Shown here: positions 55,331-62,056 of the stretch, in pieces | How positions within the stretch are numbered: position 1 is the first letter of the stretch | Layout: every line of letters begins with the position of its first letter | Assembly: GCF_000617925.1 (NCBI RefSeq) | Contig: NZ_BAMT01000004.1 | Coordinates: forward strand, 124,001 to 188,000 | Source of the DNA: Methylobacillus glycogenes JCM 2850 | GTDB taxonomy: Bacteria > Pseudomonadota > Gammaproteobacteria > Burkholderiales > Methylophilaceae | DNA: 64,000 nt | Direction: 5' to 3' | Made by a program: the position numbers and the translations under genes | The notes under the pieces: generated by a model | The model's database searches: none | Told to the model about the DNA's origin: nothing | What the model saw: only the letters and a program-made list of their open reading frames with translations

Positions 55331-56379
55331 GACAATAACGTTTTGCGCAAATGGTCTGCGGCTTCGGCGCCACGCTCCCCGGCAATTGATAGGTCTAGGT
55401 AGGTTTGCACCGGGCTTGTACAGACCATGCCTGGCGCTGGTTCTACGCTGTCGGCAAGCAGTCCCGAATCTTTTAGTACCGTAACGACTACGTTTTCACC
55501 CTTAGGGCTGTCAGTGAGCTTCAGCGCTGCCTGGAGCTTGTGCAGACCTTCATTGTCTGCGAAGAAGTAGTGTGTGCCTGTGCGTGCATAAGGCGCAAGC
55601 CACTGCGCCGCTGAGAAGGAAGCGAAGGCTGCGCGCCCGGCACTGGGGTTGGTGCTGAGCGCTTGGTGAGCCGCGTCTTCAAGTGCACTGCCATGCAATG
55701 AGGTATAGAAGCGCAGCCGCTCACCTAATGGCGCGGTGTAGCTTTGTTGCCATGCATCTAGCAGGGCGTCGGGCTCCGAGAGAATCAAGCCATTATCAGC
55801 GCTGTGTGCCCATTCTCTATCGATCAAGCCTGTGCGCACATTGCTGACGTGCCCCAGGCTTACCCCAGAGATTGCCGACAATTCAGTCACTCGCCAGGCC
55901 CGGTCAGGCTCGCGTAGCATAGCGCGCAGCACTTGCGCAGATTTTGGTCTGAAAAGGGATTTGAGTGCACGTTGTTCGGCCACAGGCTTTTCTGCCACGA
56001 TGCGCTCTATGAACACACTGCCGAAGACAATATGAGCATTGCCTTCTAAGTCGAGATAACCGACGCCTTTCTCATCGCACAATTGCCTCACCGCAGGAGA
56101 GAGGTAAGGGGCGATGAAAACGGGCGTTGCCTGAGGTGCGTGATGCCTAACATAATCCCGCAACTCCAGTAGCGCCGATCTCGCGTATCGAGGTTGCCCG
56201 TTTGACTTGTACGCACATATAAGCTGATGCTCCCTACCATCTACCAGTAGCCTGACGATCAAGTCCGGCTCCCAATCGCCTGACACGCCTACTGCATCAA
56301 TACCTTGCACCTCAAGGATGGGAATCTTCTCCAGCAGTTGCCATAAGGCCTCACCTGCTAGAGTGTCTGCTTCTTTCAT
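55318..56379 (-). CDS. AbiEi-family antitoxin with nuclease-like N-terminal domain
   Basis: The 353-aa product has an N-terminal restriction-endonuclease-like domain (EPDLIVRLLVDGREHQLICAYKSNGQPRYARSALLELRDYV), then a winged helix (VLRAMLREPDRAWRVTELSAISGVSLGHVSNV) and the AbiEi C-terminal region. In relatives the nuclease-like core reads E-x-K; here the acidic residue is replaced (CAYKS), so catalytic activity is doubtful. I prefer the start at MKEADTLAGEAL because the longer start at 56400 falls inside a palindromic operator. It should repress its own operon and neutralise the toxin. Confidence 0.8.
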   Translation of the reverse strand: MKEADTLAGEALWQLLEKIPILEVQGIDAVGVSGDWEPDLIVRLLVDGREHQLICAYKSNGQPRYARSALLELRDYVRHHAPQATPVFIAPYLSPAVRQLCDEKGVGYLDLEGNAHIVFGSVFIERIVAEKPVAEQRALKSLFRPKSAQVLRAMLREPDRAWRVTELSAISGVSLGHVSNVRTGLIDREWAHSADNGLILSEPDALLDAWQQSYTAPLGERLRFYTSLHGSALEDAAHQALSTNPSAGRAAFASFSAAQWLAPYARTGTHYFFADNEGLHKLQAALKLTDSPKGENVVVTVLKDSGLLADSVEPAPGMVCTSPVQTYLDLSIAGERGAEAADHLRKTLLSWPK

Positions 56380-56390
56380 AAAACTCTCTG

Positions 56391-56475
56391 TTTTCAGCAT
56401 GTGTTGAAAATATCATATTTATTGAAATTCAACATTATTTTCACTTTATTTAACTGTTTCAGCAAATGCTGAAAC
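56391..56475. promoter_or_regulatory. Inverted repeats, candidate AbiEi autoregulatory operators
   Basis: A perfect palindrome GTTTCAGCAAATGCTGAAAC lies at 56456-56475. A related imperfect one, TTTTCAGCATGTGTTGAAAA, lies at 56391-56410 just before the antitoxin start. A half-related TTGAAATTCAA lies between them (56422-56432). Type IV antitoxins bind repeated inverted sites in front of their own operon, which fits this layout. Confidence 0.68.
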
Positions 56476-56626
56476 TGTCATATTAAATGAAATTAATTGA
56501 TTTTTAGCCAGTGTTGACCTATCAATATGTATGCCTAGTAGCTGAAATAATCTATGCGTATGTATAGTTTTGCGGCTTTGTACAGCGTGGTATTATCAGT
56601 TTGCCTAAGCCCAGCGGAATCCAGTG

Positions 56627-56740
56627 ATGTCGCGTCTCAAGCTTATATTGCAATCCCTACTAGCCTATGTGGATGGTACTTTCCTAGCCTTGGGCGTGCT
56701 ACCCATCGTCATCATGGTGCTCATACTGCTGACTTTTTGA
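56627..56740 (+). CDS. 37-aa predicted membrane peptide
   Basis: The frame begins MSRLKLILQSLLAYVDG and ends in a hydrophobic helix (LALGVLPIVIMVLILLTF). The ribosome binding site is weak (GCGGAA, about 10 bases upstream). A different 64-codon frame overlaps it at 56554-56748, but the hydrophobic pattern favours this one. It lies between the antitoxin operator region and pqqA. Translation is not certain. Confidence 0.35.
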   Translation: MSRLKLILQSLLAYVDGTFLALGVLPIVIMVLILLTF

Positions 56741-56784
56741 TCAGATGAGCGCAATTCAAGCCAGCTTTTAAAACGTGCAGACAA

Positions 56785-56812
56785 TAAAAAAGGAGCCTGT
56801 CAGGCTCCTTTT
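56785..56812 (-). terminator. Terminator of pqqA copy 1
   Basis: On the minus strand AAAAGGAGCC and GGCTCCTTTT form the stem, followed by a T-run. It lies 20 bases after the pqqA stop and is conserved in position, though not in loop, with the terminator of the second copy. Confidence 0.88.
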
Positions 56813-57008
56813 GGGTATTTCGGCTAATAAATTAGCGATTGCAAACGTACATTGTTACTTCAAAACCAAAACGCATTTCAGTCACTTCTGGCTTGGTCCA
56901 CATGATAGTTTCCTTTTTGATGACGTTGTTGACGCTTCCCATAGTACGCATTCGTTTAAGCCTGCACATGCGCACGATCACCAAAGCAGGCTAAGTAAAA
57001 TCATGAGG
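56788..57008. repeat. Tandem duplication carrying pqqA, copy 1
   Basis: This block of about 220 bases (terminator, pqqA and about 105 bases of leader, from GATAGTTTCCTTTTTGATGA to ATCATGAGGG) is repeated at 57932-58170 with over 90% identity in the gene and leader. The offset between the pqqA copies is 1161 bases. The leader is as well conserved as the gene, so promoter and regulatory signals were copied too. Confidence 0.88.
56832..56903 (-). CDS. pqqA: PQQ precursor peptide PqqA, copy 1
   Basis: This 23-aa peptide starts [15 protein letters not shown] and ends MYVCNR. It holds the Glu15 and Tyr19 (E-x3-Y) that are cross-linked and become pyrroloquinoline quinone, the cofactor of methanol dehydrogenase. 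An AAGGAAA site precedes the ATG. The peptide is identical to copy 2 at 57993-58064. The pqqB, C, D and E enzymes are not in the window. The gene has its own leader and terminator, so it is a monocistronic unit. Confidence 0.95.
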   Translation of the reverse strand: MWTKPEVTEMRFGFEVTMYVCNR

Positions 57009-57029
57009 GCGGAGAGGACTTATGCTCAC

Positions 57030-57410
57030 TCAACCTTCTCTCAACAGTACGATAGGTTCATGGCTGGTACCAGCCTGGAAGGTCAGCATGACATCTGCAG
57101 GCAATTTGGCATGCAGAAGGGCAAACGCGATGAGCGGCTCTGCCAGTGCATAGTGCTCGCTAAAGATGTTGTGCTTTTGCTCTGGAAACTCGGTGATATT
57201 ACCTAGCGTCACTTGCCTATGCCCATGGCTATCAATGGAAAGCTCAAGAAAATAACGCGCAATGTCGCGAGTCCCATGTGTTTGATGCGCGGCCCGCTCG
57301 GCCAAGTGTCTTAACACCAGCTCATCCGTCACGGTATCTTCTTCACTACCTTCATAAAATTTGACCGAGCGTACCTTGCCCGCACCGACTGTAGGGTTGG
57401 TCATAAACAT
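57030..57410 (-). CDS. Hypothetical protein of about 126 aa between the pqqA copies
   Basis: The product reads MFMTNPTVGAGKVRSVKFYEG and continues with a helical region (LVLRHLAERAAHQTHGTRDIARYFLE) and a C-terminal half ending TSHEPIVLLREG. There is no signal or membrane segment. The frame is open further upstream (to 57512), but a 38-codon gene with a good ribosome binding site ends at 57421, so I start at 57410. I do not recognise the family. Its function in relation to PQQ is unknown. Confidence 0.5.
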   Translation of the reverse strand: MFMTNPTVGAGKVRSVKFYEGSEEDTVTDELVLRHLAERAAHQTHGTRDIARYFLELSIDSHGHRQVTLGNITEFPEQKHNIFSEHYALAEPLIAFALLHAKLPADVMLTFQAGTSHEPIVLLREG

Positions 57411-57420
57411 GCGGAACGCA

Positions 57421-57537
57421 CTACAGAAGCATTTGTAATGCCTGTTGTTCATGCCCAACTTCCTGGGTGGCTTGTTTAACGGTATCTGCATCGTTGGATT
57501 GCAGCAGCTCAAACCAATGGATCACTTGATGGTTCAT
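57421..57537 (-). CDS. Hypothetical 38-aa peptide
   Basis: The frame begins MNHQVIHWFELLQSNDADTV and ends HEQQALQMLL. An AGGAGC site lies just before the ATG. It is followed within 10 bases by the hypothetical 126-aa gene, so the two are likely an operon. It is a charged, soluble peptide with no recognised family. Confidence 0.5.
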   Translation of the reverse strand: MNHQVIHWFELLQSNDADTVKQATQEVGHEQQALQMLL

Positions 57538-57627
57538 AGGATGCTCCTATGTTGTTGGGGGGTATTGGCTGATTGAAAAGGGAAAGTGACCGCGTCAGTT
57601 TGTGAAAAGTGACACGTCACTCTACGA

Positions 57628-57723
57628 TCAGTAAATACATGATTCTAAGTAGGCCCAGGCTGAAACTTGCAGGATGATGACGGCCAGCAATATCCATATC
57701 TCATAACCAGGCTTAATCCCCAT
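57628..57723 (-). CDS. 31-aa predicted membrane peptide
   Basis: The frame begins MGIKPGYEIWILLAVIILQV and forms a single hydrophobic helix ending SAWAYLESCIY. The ribosome binding site is excellent (AAGGAGGAT, 7 bases before the ATG). It is the first frame downstream of the second pqqA unit and upstream of the 38-aa gene. The family is not recognised. Confidence 0.55.
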   Translation of the reverse strand: MGIKPGYEIWILLAVIILQVSAWAYLESCIY

Positions 57724-57931
57724 CTGCAACATCCTCCTTCCACAGGCTGTGATCTTGCAGAAAATGATCTAATAGTCTTGGTATGAGGGCTATCCCGAAT
57801 CGGCTGAATTGTGTGCCAGAGAATCTTCCACAAGCAGGACGATTAAGATGCTCTGGGGAGAGGAGAGCTGAGGGCGATCAATCAGCAGTGCAAGCTGTGC
57901 ACAGCAAGAAGGAATAGAACAAGAAGAAATA

Positions 57932-57959
57932 GAAAAGGGAGCCGATGAGGGCTCCCTTT
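57932..57959 (-). terminator. Terminator of pqqA copy 2
   Basis: On the minus strand AAAGGGAGCC and GGCTCCCTTT form the stem around CTCATC, followed by a T-rich tail (TCTATTTCTT). Confidence 0.86.
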
Positions 57960-57992
57960 GGGTATTTCAGTTACGTTATTCAGTGAGTTCGA

Positions 57993-58064
57993 TTAACGAT
58001 TGCAAACGTACATCGTTACTTCGAAACCAAAACGCATTTCAGTTACTTCTGGCTTGGTCCACAT
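57993..58064 (-). CDS. pqqA: PQQ precursor peptide PqqA, copy 2
   Basis: This 23-aa peptide is identical to copy 1 although the gene differs at several silent positions (for example codons for Val, Asn-Arg and Thr), so the amino-acid sequence is under selection in both copies. It has the same AAGGAAA ribosome site and leader. It lies between umuD and the small-protein cluster. Glu15 and Tyr19 are intact. Confidence 0.95.
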   Translation of the reverse strand: MWTKPEVTEMRFGFEVTMYVCNR

Positions 58065-58189
58065 GATAGTTTCCTTTTTGATGACGTTGTTGACGCTTCC
58101 CATATTACGCATTCACTAAAGCTTGCACATGCGCACGATCACCAAAGCGGGCTAAGTAAAATCATGAGGGATAGCATCCCTTGGCTGCC

Positions 58190-58630
58190 TTATACGGGTT
58201 TGTGGATGACATAAGTCACCACGCCGAATACCACTAGGTTTTCTTCTTCTTGCAGGGTAATGGGCGCATGGGCTGGGTTTTCCGACAGCAGGCGTAGTAA
58301 GGCACCCCGACGCTGCAAGCGCTTGACCATCCACTCGCCTTCAACATCGACAATGACAATATCGCCATTGCCCGGCGTAAGCGCGCGATTGACCACCAGC
58401 AGGCTGCCAGGAAAGATGCCTGCGCCTATCATGGAATCACCCTCGGTTTCAAAAAAGAAGGTAGCGGGTGGGTTGGGGATTAACCAGTGGTTTAAATCCA
58501 AGGTGCCTTGCTCATAATCCTGTGCTGGGCTGGGGAAGTGAGTGCGGCCTGCTCTAACCTTGAGCGCGATGGGCAAGGGCAGCGACGAGAGATTCAAGGC
58601 GATATTACCTAATTGACGACATGTACTCAT
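58190..58630 (-). CDS. umuD: UmuD, S24-family translesion polymerase subunit
   Basis: This 146-aa serine protease-like protein has the catalytic Ser in FETEGDSMIGAGIFPG and the Lys in GEWMVKRLQ. The cleavage region is likely Ala27-Gly28 (KVRAGRTHFPSPAQDY), where RecA-assisted self-cleavage would give UmuD'. It is preceded by a perfect LexA box. In most genomes umuC follows directly; here it lies 3.9 kb downstream on the same strand. Confidence 0.93.
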   Translation of the reverse strand: MSTCRQLGNIALNLSSLPLPIALKVRAGRTHFPSPAQDYEQGTLDLNHWLIPNPPATFFFETEGDSMIGAGIFPGSLLVVNRALTPGNGDIVIVDVEGEWMVKRLQRRGALLRLLSENPAHAPITLQEEENLVVFGVVTYVIHKPV

Positions 58631-58642
58631 AAAACAATTTTA

Positions 58643-58658
58643 CTGTACGAACGTTCAG
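58643..58658 (-). promoter_or_regulatory. LexA box (SOS operator) of umuD
   Basis: CTGTACGAACGTTCAG matches CTG-N10-CAG and lies 12 bases upstream of the umuD start. Confidence 0.9.
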
Positions 58659-58762
58659 TTGTGGTACGTTATTTCACGTTGTTAATATCCTTCTGCGCGA
58701 GATATTTTTAGTGACAAGAAATGGTTTGTCGCTGAGCTAATAACAATAATAGGGAGATTGAA

Positions 58763-58825
58763 ATGCGAATCCTGCGTAAGCCATTTGCCTGTGCAGCGGC
58801 CAATGCCAAAGGGCACGGCGAGTGA
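58763..58825 (+). CDS. 20-aa leader-like peptide
   Basis: The frame reads MRILRKPFACAAANAKGHGE with a GGGAG site 6 bases before the ATG. Its TGA stop overlaps the GTG start of the next frame (GTGA), which suggests translational coupling. It could be a leader peptide or a small protein. No family is recognised. Confidence 0.4.
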   Translation: MRILRKPFACAAANAKGHGE

Positions 58826-58926
58826 ATCGATGGCTGGATTTCCTCATGCTGATCTGCATGTTGGCGGCCATTCTGATCGTATGTCAGATTGCCTTGCCTG
58901 CGGTCTATGGCTTGAGCTGGTATTAA
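58822..58926 (+). CDS. 34-aa predicted membrane peptide
   Basis: The frame begins with GTG (MNRWLDFLMLICMLAA) and is one hydrophobic helix ending PAVYGLSWY. Its start overlaps the stop of the 20-aa frame, so translation would be coupled to it. No family is recognised. The pair lies just upstream of a convergent DUF3820 gene. Confidence 0.45.
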   Translation: MNRWLDFLMLICMLAAILIVCQIALPAVYGLSWY

Positions 58927-58973
58927 GCCAGCACTGATACCGCCAGCACTTTATCTGGTGATCAAGCTGGCTT

Positions 58974-59189
58974 TTATTGCGGATGCCGCAGGGGATTCAA
59001 TAAAGGTTTGAGTCCATTGTGGTCAAGCTCCTGCATCAGCGCCAGCAAGCGGCCTATCTCACCGGGCGGAAAGCCATTGCGGGCAAACCAGTTGAGATAA
59101 TGTCCGGGCAGGTCAGCAATCAACCTGCCCTGATATTTGCCAAAGGGCATGGTGCGTGTCACCAGCAATTCCAGATCAGCGGTCTGCAT
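58974..59189 (-). CDS. DUF3820 family protein
   Basis: This 71-aa protein matches the small DUF3820 (putative quorum-sensing-regulated virulence factor) family, with the core MPFGKYQGRLIADLPGHYLNWFARNGFPPG and GRLLALMQELDHNGL. The function is not known. It is followed upstream by another small gene on the same strand (59229), 40 bases away. Confidence 0.82.
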   Translation of the reverse strand: MQTADLELLVTRTMPFGKYQGRLIADLPGHYLNWFARNGFPPGEIGRLLALMQELDHNGLKPLLNPLRHPQ

Positions 59190-59228
59190 GATGTTCTCTA
59201 CTATCTTCCACCGTGTTCAGCCTGAGAT

Positions 59229-59543
59229 TCAATCATCTGCCAGGCTGGCCATCAGCTTGATGGCATTGGCAATGTTGGTCGCTGCTATTTTGGTTGTGCA
59301 GCAAATGCCTTGTTGCGCGGCATGGGCACGTACCAAACTTAGAATTTCCTGCAATGTAGTGTCTGCCTGGCGGGTTAGGGTGTGGGCAGGCTGCAAGGCA
59401 TAGCTCGCACCTGCGCTATCAATCAACCTGACGGCGCTGCGACCTTGCCATGCCGCTAAGGCCTCTTGGTCAGCCAAATACTCCAGCTCGTCAGCACCCG
59501 GGTACTGAATAATGGCAGGCCAATGAATGGTGGATGTGCTCAT
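59229..59543 (-). CDS. Hypothetical protein, DUF4144-like
   Basis: This 104-aa protein begins MSTSTIHWPAIIQYPGADELEYLADQ and resembles the small DUF4144 proteins, in which a beta-rich N-terminal half is followed by helices (TLQEILSLVRAHAAQQGICC). It has no signal peptide. The role is unknown. Family assignment is from memory of the N-terminal pattern. Confidence 0.55.
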   Translation of the reverse strand: MSTSTIHWPAIIQYPGADELEYLADQEALAAWQGRSAVRLIDSAGASYALQPAHTLTRQADTTLQEILSLVRAHAAQQGICCTTKIAATNIANAIKLMASLADD

Positions 59544-59724
59544 GCGCGTTGATGAATTTTGCTAAAGCCTAGGCTGAGTTAAGTGAAGAGTAGCAGCGTC
59601 TGCAGGGATAAGTGGCTGGCCTTGCGTCCTGACTGCCGTTACTATAACGCCTCTTTCCCGGTGAGGCTGTCTGCCGGATGTTCTGAATTGTAAAACGCCC
59701 GAGGGCGAATCTGAAAGCATAGTG

Positions 59725-60054
59725 ATGAGCAAGATTATTGTAGAAAGCAATCCCGCCAAGTCCCGCCTGGATACCCTGGGCGTGAGCAAGTGGCCAACCT
59801 GGTCCAAGGAAGTCTCAACTTTCCCCTGGGTGTTTCCTGAGCAGGAAATTGCCTACATTCTAGAAGGCGAAGTGGTGATCAAGCCTAATGATGGCAGCCC
59901 TGCAGTGACCTTCCGCAAGGGTGATCTGGTGACTTTCCCTGCTGGCCTGCGTTGCACCTGGGAAGTAAAGCAACCTTTGCACAAGCATTACCAGCTGGAT
60001 GGCAGCCTGGTCGGTCGTATCTTCCGCCGCATCAAGTTGTTCTTCACCAAATAA
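59725..60054 (+). CDS. Small cupin-domain protein (EutQ-like, DUF861)
   Basis: This 109-aa single cupin has the family WPTWSKEVSTFPWVFPEQEIAYILEGEVVI and VTFRKGDLVTFPAGLRCTWEV motifs. The usual metal histidines are replaced, as in other DUF861 cupins, so it may not bind metal. The tail is basic (RRIKLFFTK). A terminator follows. The ATG at 59725 is preferred to the overlapping GTG three bases earlier. Confidence 0.82.
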   Translation: MSKIIVESNPAKSRLDTLGVSKWPTWSKEVSTFPWVFPEQEIAYILEGEVVIKPNDGSPAVTFRKGDLVTFPAGLRCTWEVKQPLHKHYQLDGSLVGRIFRRIKLFFTK

Positions 60055-60076
60055 AACTGGTTTTGACCTAAACAAC

Positions 60077-60106
60077 ACCTCATGCATTTCTTGCATGGGG
60101 TTTTTT
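60077..60106 (+). terminator. Rho-independent terminator after the cupin gene
   Basis: CCTCATGCA and TGCATGGGG form the stem (one wobble) around TTTCT, followed by a run of T. Confidence 0.85.
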
Positions 60107-60168
60107 ATCGCTGAAAACCTGAGATATTCAATACCGCTCTGGATGTGCTGGGCTGGGTGCAATACTGA

Positions 60169-61356
60169 TCATGCGCTGACTTTACTCATGACGCGGGCAT
60201 AATGCCTGGGGTCAAAACCGGCCGCCAAAGGCAGCAGAATCAGCATAATCCCGGCTAGTGCACACCAGGTGGCAGTGAAGCTATGCAGATAATCACGTAG
60301 CAATCCAGCAAGCATGGGGCTGGTGCCCGCCACCAGATAACCCATGCCTTGTACCCAGGCCGTCAGCATGCCTGCCGCACGTGGCTGCTCCAGATGATCC
60401 ATGCATACAATCATGGAGAGTGGAAACAGCGCACCCACGCCACAACCCGCAATCACCACGCCGGCCCACGCCAGCCAGTGTTCTCCCAAGGCCAGGCATA
60501 GCAAGCCTATGATGGCAAGCAGGATGGCGGTTATCAAACATGGCCGTCTATCCAGCGCACGCGCGGCCAGTTGTGAAAACACCAGGCCAGAGACCACTTC
60601 TGTAGCACTCAACAGCGATAAAGCCAGGCCCGCCTGGGTTGGGCTATAGCCCAAATCGAGAAAATGCGGTGGTAGCCATGCCAGCATGCATGTGAAACCT
60701 GATGTACCCAGACCAAAAAACGCCGCCAGCCGCCAGGCGCGCGGCAGTTTATGTACTTTTAACGCTGGCTTTGCTTGCGGCGCGGCCATACTGCCGGGGC
60801 CGGAAAGCGGCTGCCGCGGCACCAGGCGTAAAAACAGCCACAAAGTCGGCAGAGCCAGCAGGCCCCAGCTCGCCAAAGCCCAGCCCAGGGTGCTGTGATG
60901 CAAAATCTGCGGAGCGATGGCCGCAGACAGGGCGGCCCCGCCCATAATGGCGGAAATATAAATGCCCATATAAGAGGCTGTGTGGCTGGGCCAGTGCTGT
61001 TTGATGATGCTGGGCATAAAGGCTTGCACCAGGGCGATGCCCAGGCCTGCCAGCAGGGCTGAGGCAATCATGAGCAGGGGTGCCTGGCTGTAAAAGCGCC
61101 ACAGTGTGCCTATGGCAATCAGTAACAAAGCCGATGTCAGCAATGCTCGGGGGCTGTAGTGCCGCAGCAGCCAGTGGCTGCACAACGCACCTGCTCCCAT
61201 CATGAGAATAGGCAAGCCATTGAGCAGAGATATCCAGCTGTAATTGAGTTGCCAAAGGTTGAGCAATACATCGGTCAACGGCCCTATGGTGGCCATAACG
61301 GGCCGCAGGTTAAGCCCCACCAGAATCAGCAGTAACAGGGTGAGCATGCGCTTCAT
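60169..61356 (-). CDS. Major facilitator transporter (CynX/NimT family)
   Basis: This 395-aa transporter has twelve hydrophobic segments and the CynX/NimT-type start (LLLILVGLNLRPVMATIGPLTDVLL). The substrate is probably a small anion or a toxic compound such as a nitroimidazole or cyanate. The ATG overlaps the stop of the upstream marR gene (ATGA), so the regulator and transporter form one operon. The C-terminal tail is short and basic. Confidence 0.85.
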   Translation of the reverse strand: MKRMLTLLLLILVGLNLRPVMATIGPLTDVLLNLWQLNYSWISLLNGLPILMMGAGALCSHWLLRHYSPRALLTSALLLIAIGTLWRFYSQAPLLMIASALLAGLGIALVQAFMPSIIKQHWPSHTASYMGIYISAIMGGAALSAAIAPQILHHSTLGWALASWGLLALPTLWLFLRLVPRQPLSGPGSMAAPQAKPALKVHKLPRAWRLAAFFGLGTSGFTCMLAWLPPHFLDLGYSPTQAGLALSLLSATEVVSGLVFSQLAARALDRRPCLITAILLAIIGLLCLALGEHWLAWAGVVIAGCGVGALFPLSMIVCMDHLEQPRAAGMLTAWVQGMGYLVAGTSPMLAGLLRDYLHSFTATWCALAGIMLILLPLAAGFDPRHYARVMSKVSA

Positions 61357-61940
61357 ATATTTACTTCCTTTGGTGCAGGCTCAGCATCTGGCTGTGCATC
61401 AAGATGCAGCAGCAATTGCCTCAGGTCTTGGTTCAGGGCATCACGCTGGGCTGCGGGTGGCAAGGTGAGGGCCAGTTGTTGCAGATACATTTCCAGCAGC
61501 GGTTCAAATAGCTGGCGCCCCTCATTGCTGATGATCACTTCCATGCTGCGCTTGTCTGCCGGGTTGGCCAGTCTTTGTATCAGGCCTTTTTGTGACAAGG
61601 TATCCAGACGGTTGCTCATGGCGCCAGAGGTAATCAGCAGGCGTTGATACAAGGTGGTGGGGGAGAGTTTGCCGCCGTTACGGTAAAGCGTGGCCAGCAC
61701 ATCAAACTCACCCTGATTAAGCCCTGCACGCTCTATCACCGGCATGATGCGTTTCATCAGCAAGGTGGTAATGCGTAGCAATCGGGTGACCAAGGCCATA
61801 TCAGCAAAATCCCGACCCGGCAGAGTGGTGTGCCAACTGGCAAGCAAGTGGTCTATATGGTCTGGCACATGTTCTGCTGCTTGGTCTGCGGCGGCAACTG
61901 GATTGTCGGGTGTAAGCGCGGGAGTGGCATCTATGGGCAT
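61353..61940 (-). CDS. MarR family regulator
   Basis: This 195-aa winged-helix repressor has the recognition region KLSPTTLYQRLLITSGAMSNRLDTLSQKGLIQRL and the wing NPADKRSMEVIISNEG, followed by a dimerisation helix. It directly precedes, and overlaps, the MFS transporter gene it likely controls. A dense set of palindromes lies 7-40 bases upstream of its start, consistent with autoregulation. Confidence 0.9.
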   Translation of the reverse strand: MPIDATPALTPDNPVAAADQAAEHVPDHIDHLLASWHTTLPGRDFADMALVTRLLRITTLLMKRIMPVIERAGLNQGEFDVLATLYRNGGKLSPTTLYQRLLITSGAMSNRLDTLSQKGLIQRLANPADKRSMEVIISNEGRQLFEPLLEMYLQQLALTLPPAAQRDALNQDLRQLLLHLDAQPDAEPAPKEVNI

Positions 61941-61946
61941 AATTGT

Positions 61947-61980
61947 CTTAACGTTAAGTTAATTTAACTTGATGTTAAGA
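61947..61980. promoter_or_regulatory. Overlapping palindromes, candidate MarR operator
   Basis: CTTAACGTTAAG (61947-61958) and AAGTTAATTTAACTT (61956-61970) are perfect palindromes that overlap, and a third TTAAC/GTTAA-type pair follows to 61978. They begin 7 bases upstream of the marR start, the usual site for MarR autorepression. Confidence 0.65.
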
Positions 61981-62026
61981 TAAATCTCCATCTGCGGCAA
62001 GCTCGGGATAACTCAAGCCACCTAAA

Positions 62027-62056
62027 TTCCAGCAAATTTAGTTCTAGCAAACTTAG
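62027..62056. repeat. Two-unit imperfect tandem repeat, period 15
   Basis: TTCCAGCAAATTTAG is followed directly by TTCTAGCAAACTTAG, 13 of 15 bases identical. It lies in the spacer upstream of marR. Confidence 0.7.

Larger units (their letters stand above)
57932..58170. repeat. Tandem duplication carrying pqqA, copy 2
   Basis: This is the second copy of the block described at 56788-57008. It includes about 20 extra bases between the pqqA stop and the terminator. Beyond ATCATGAGGG (58161-58170) the two copies diverge completely, which marks the outer boundary. Confidence 0.88.

Noticed and set aside
56554-56748. 64-codon frame beginning MRMYSFAALYSVV
   Set aside because: An overlapping frame at 56627-56740 has a more convincing membrane-peptide pattern, and this one ends in a low-quality His-rich tail; neither is certain.
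54300-58700. Possible genomic island with integrase or attachment sites between umuC and umuD
   Set aside because: No integrase, transposase, tRNA gene or flanking direct repeat was found; the only repeat is the pqqA duplication.
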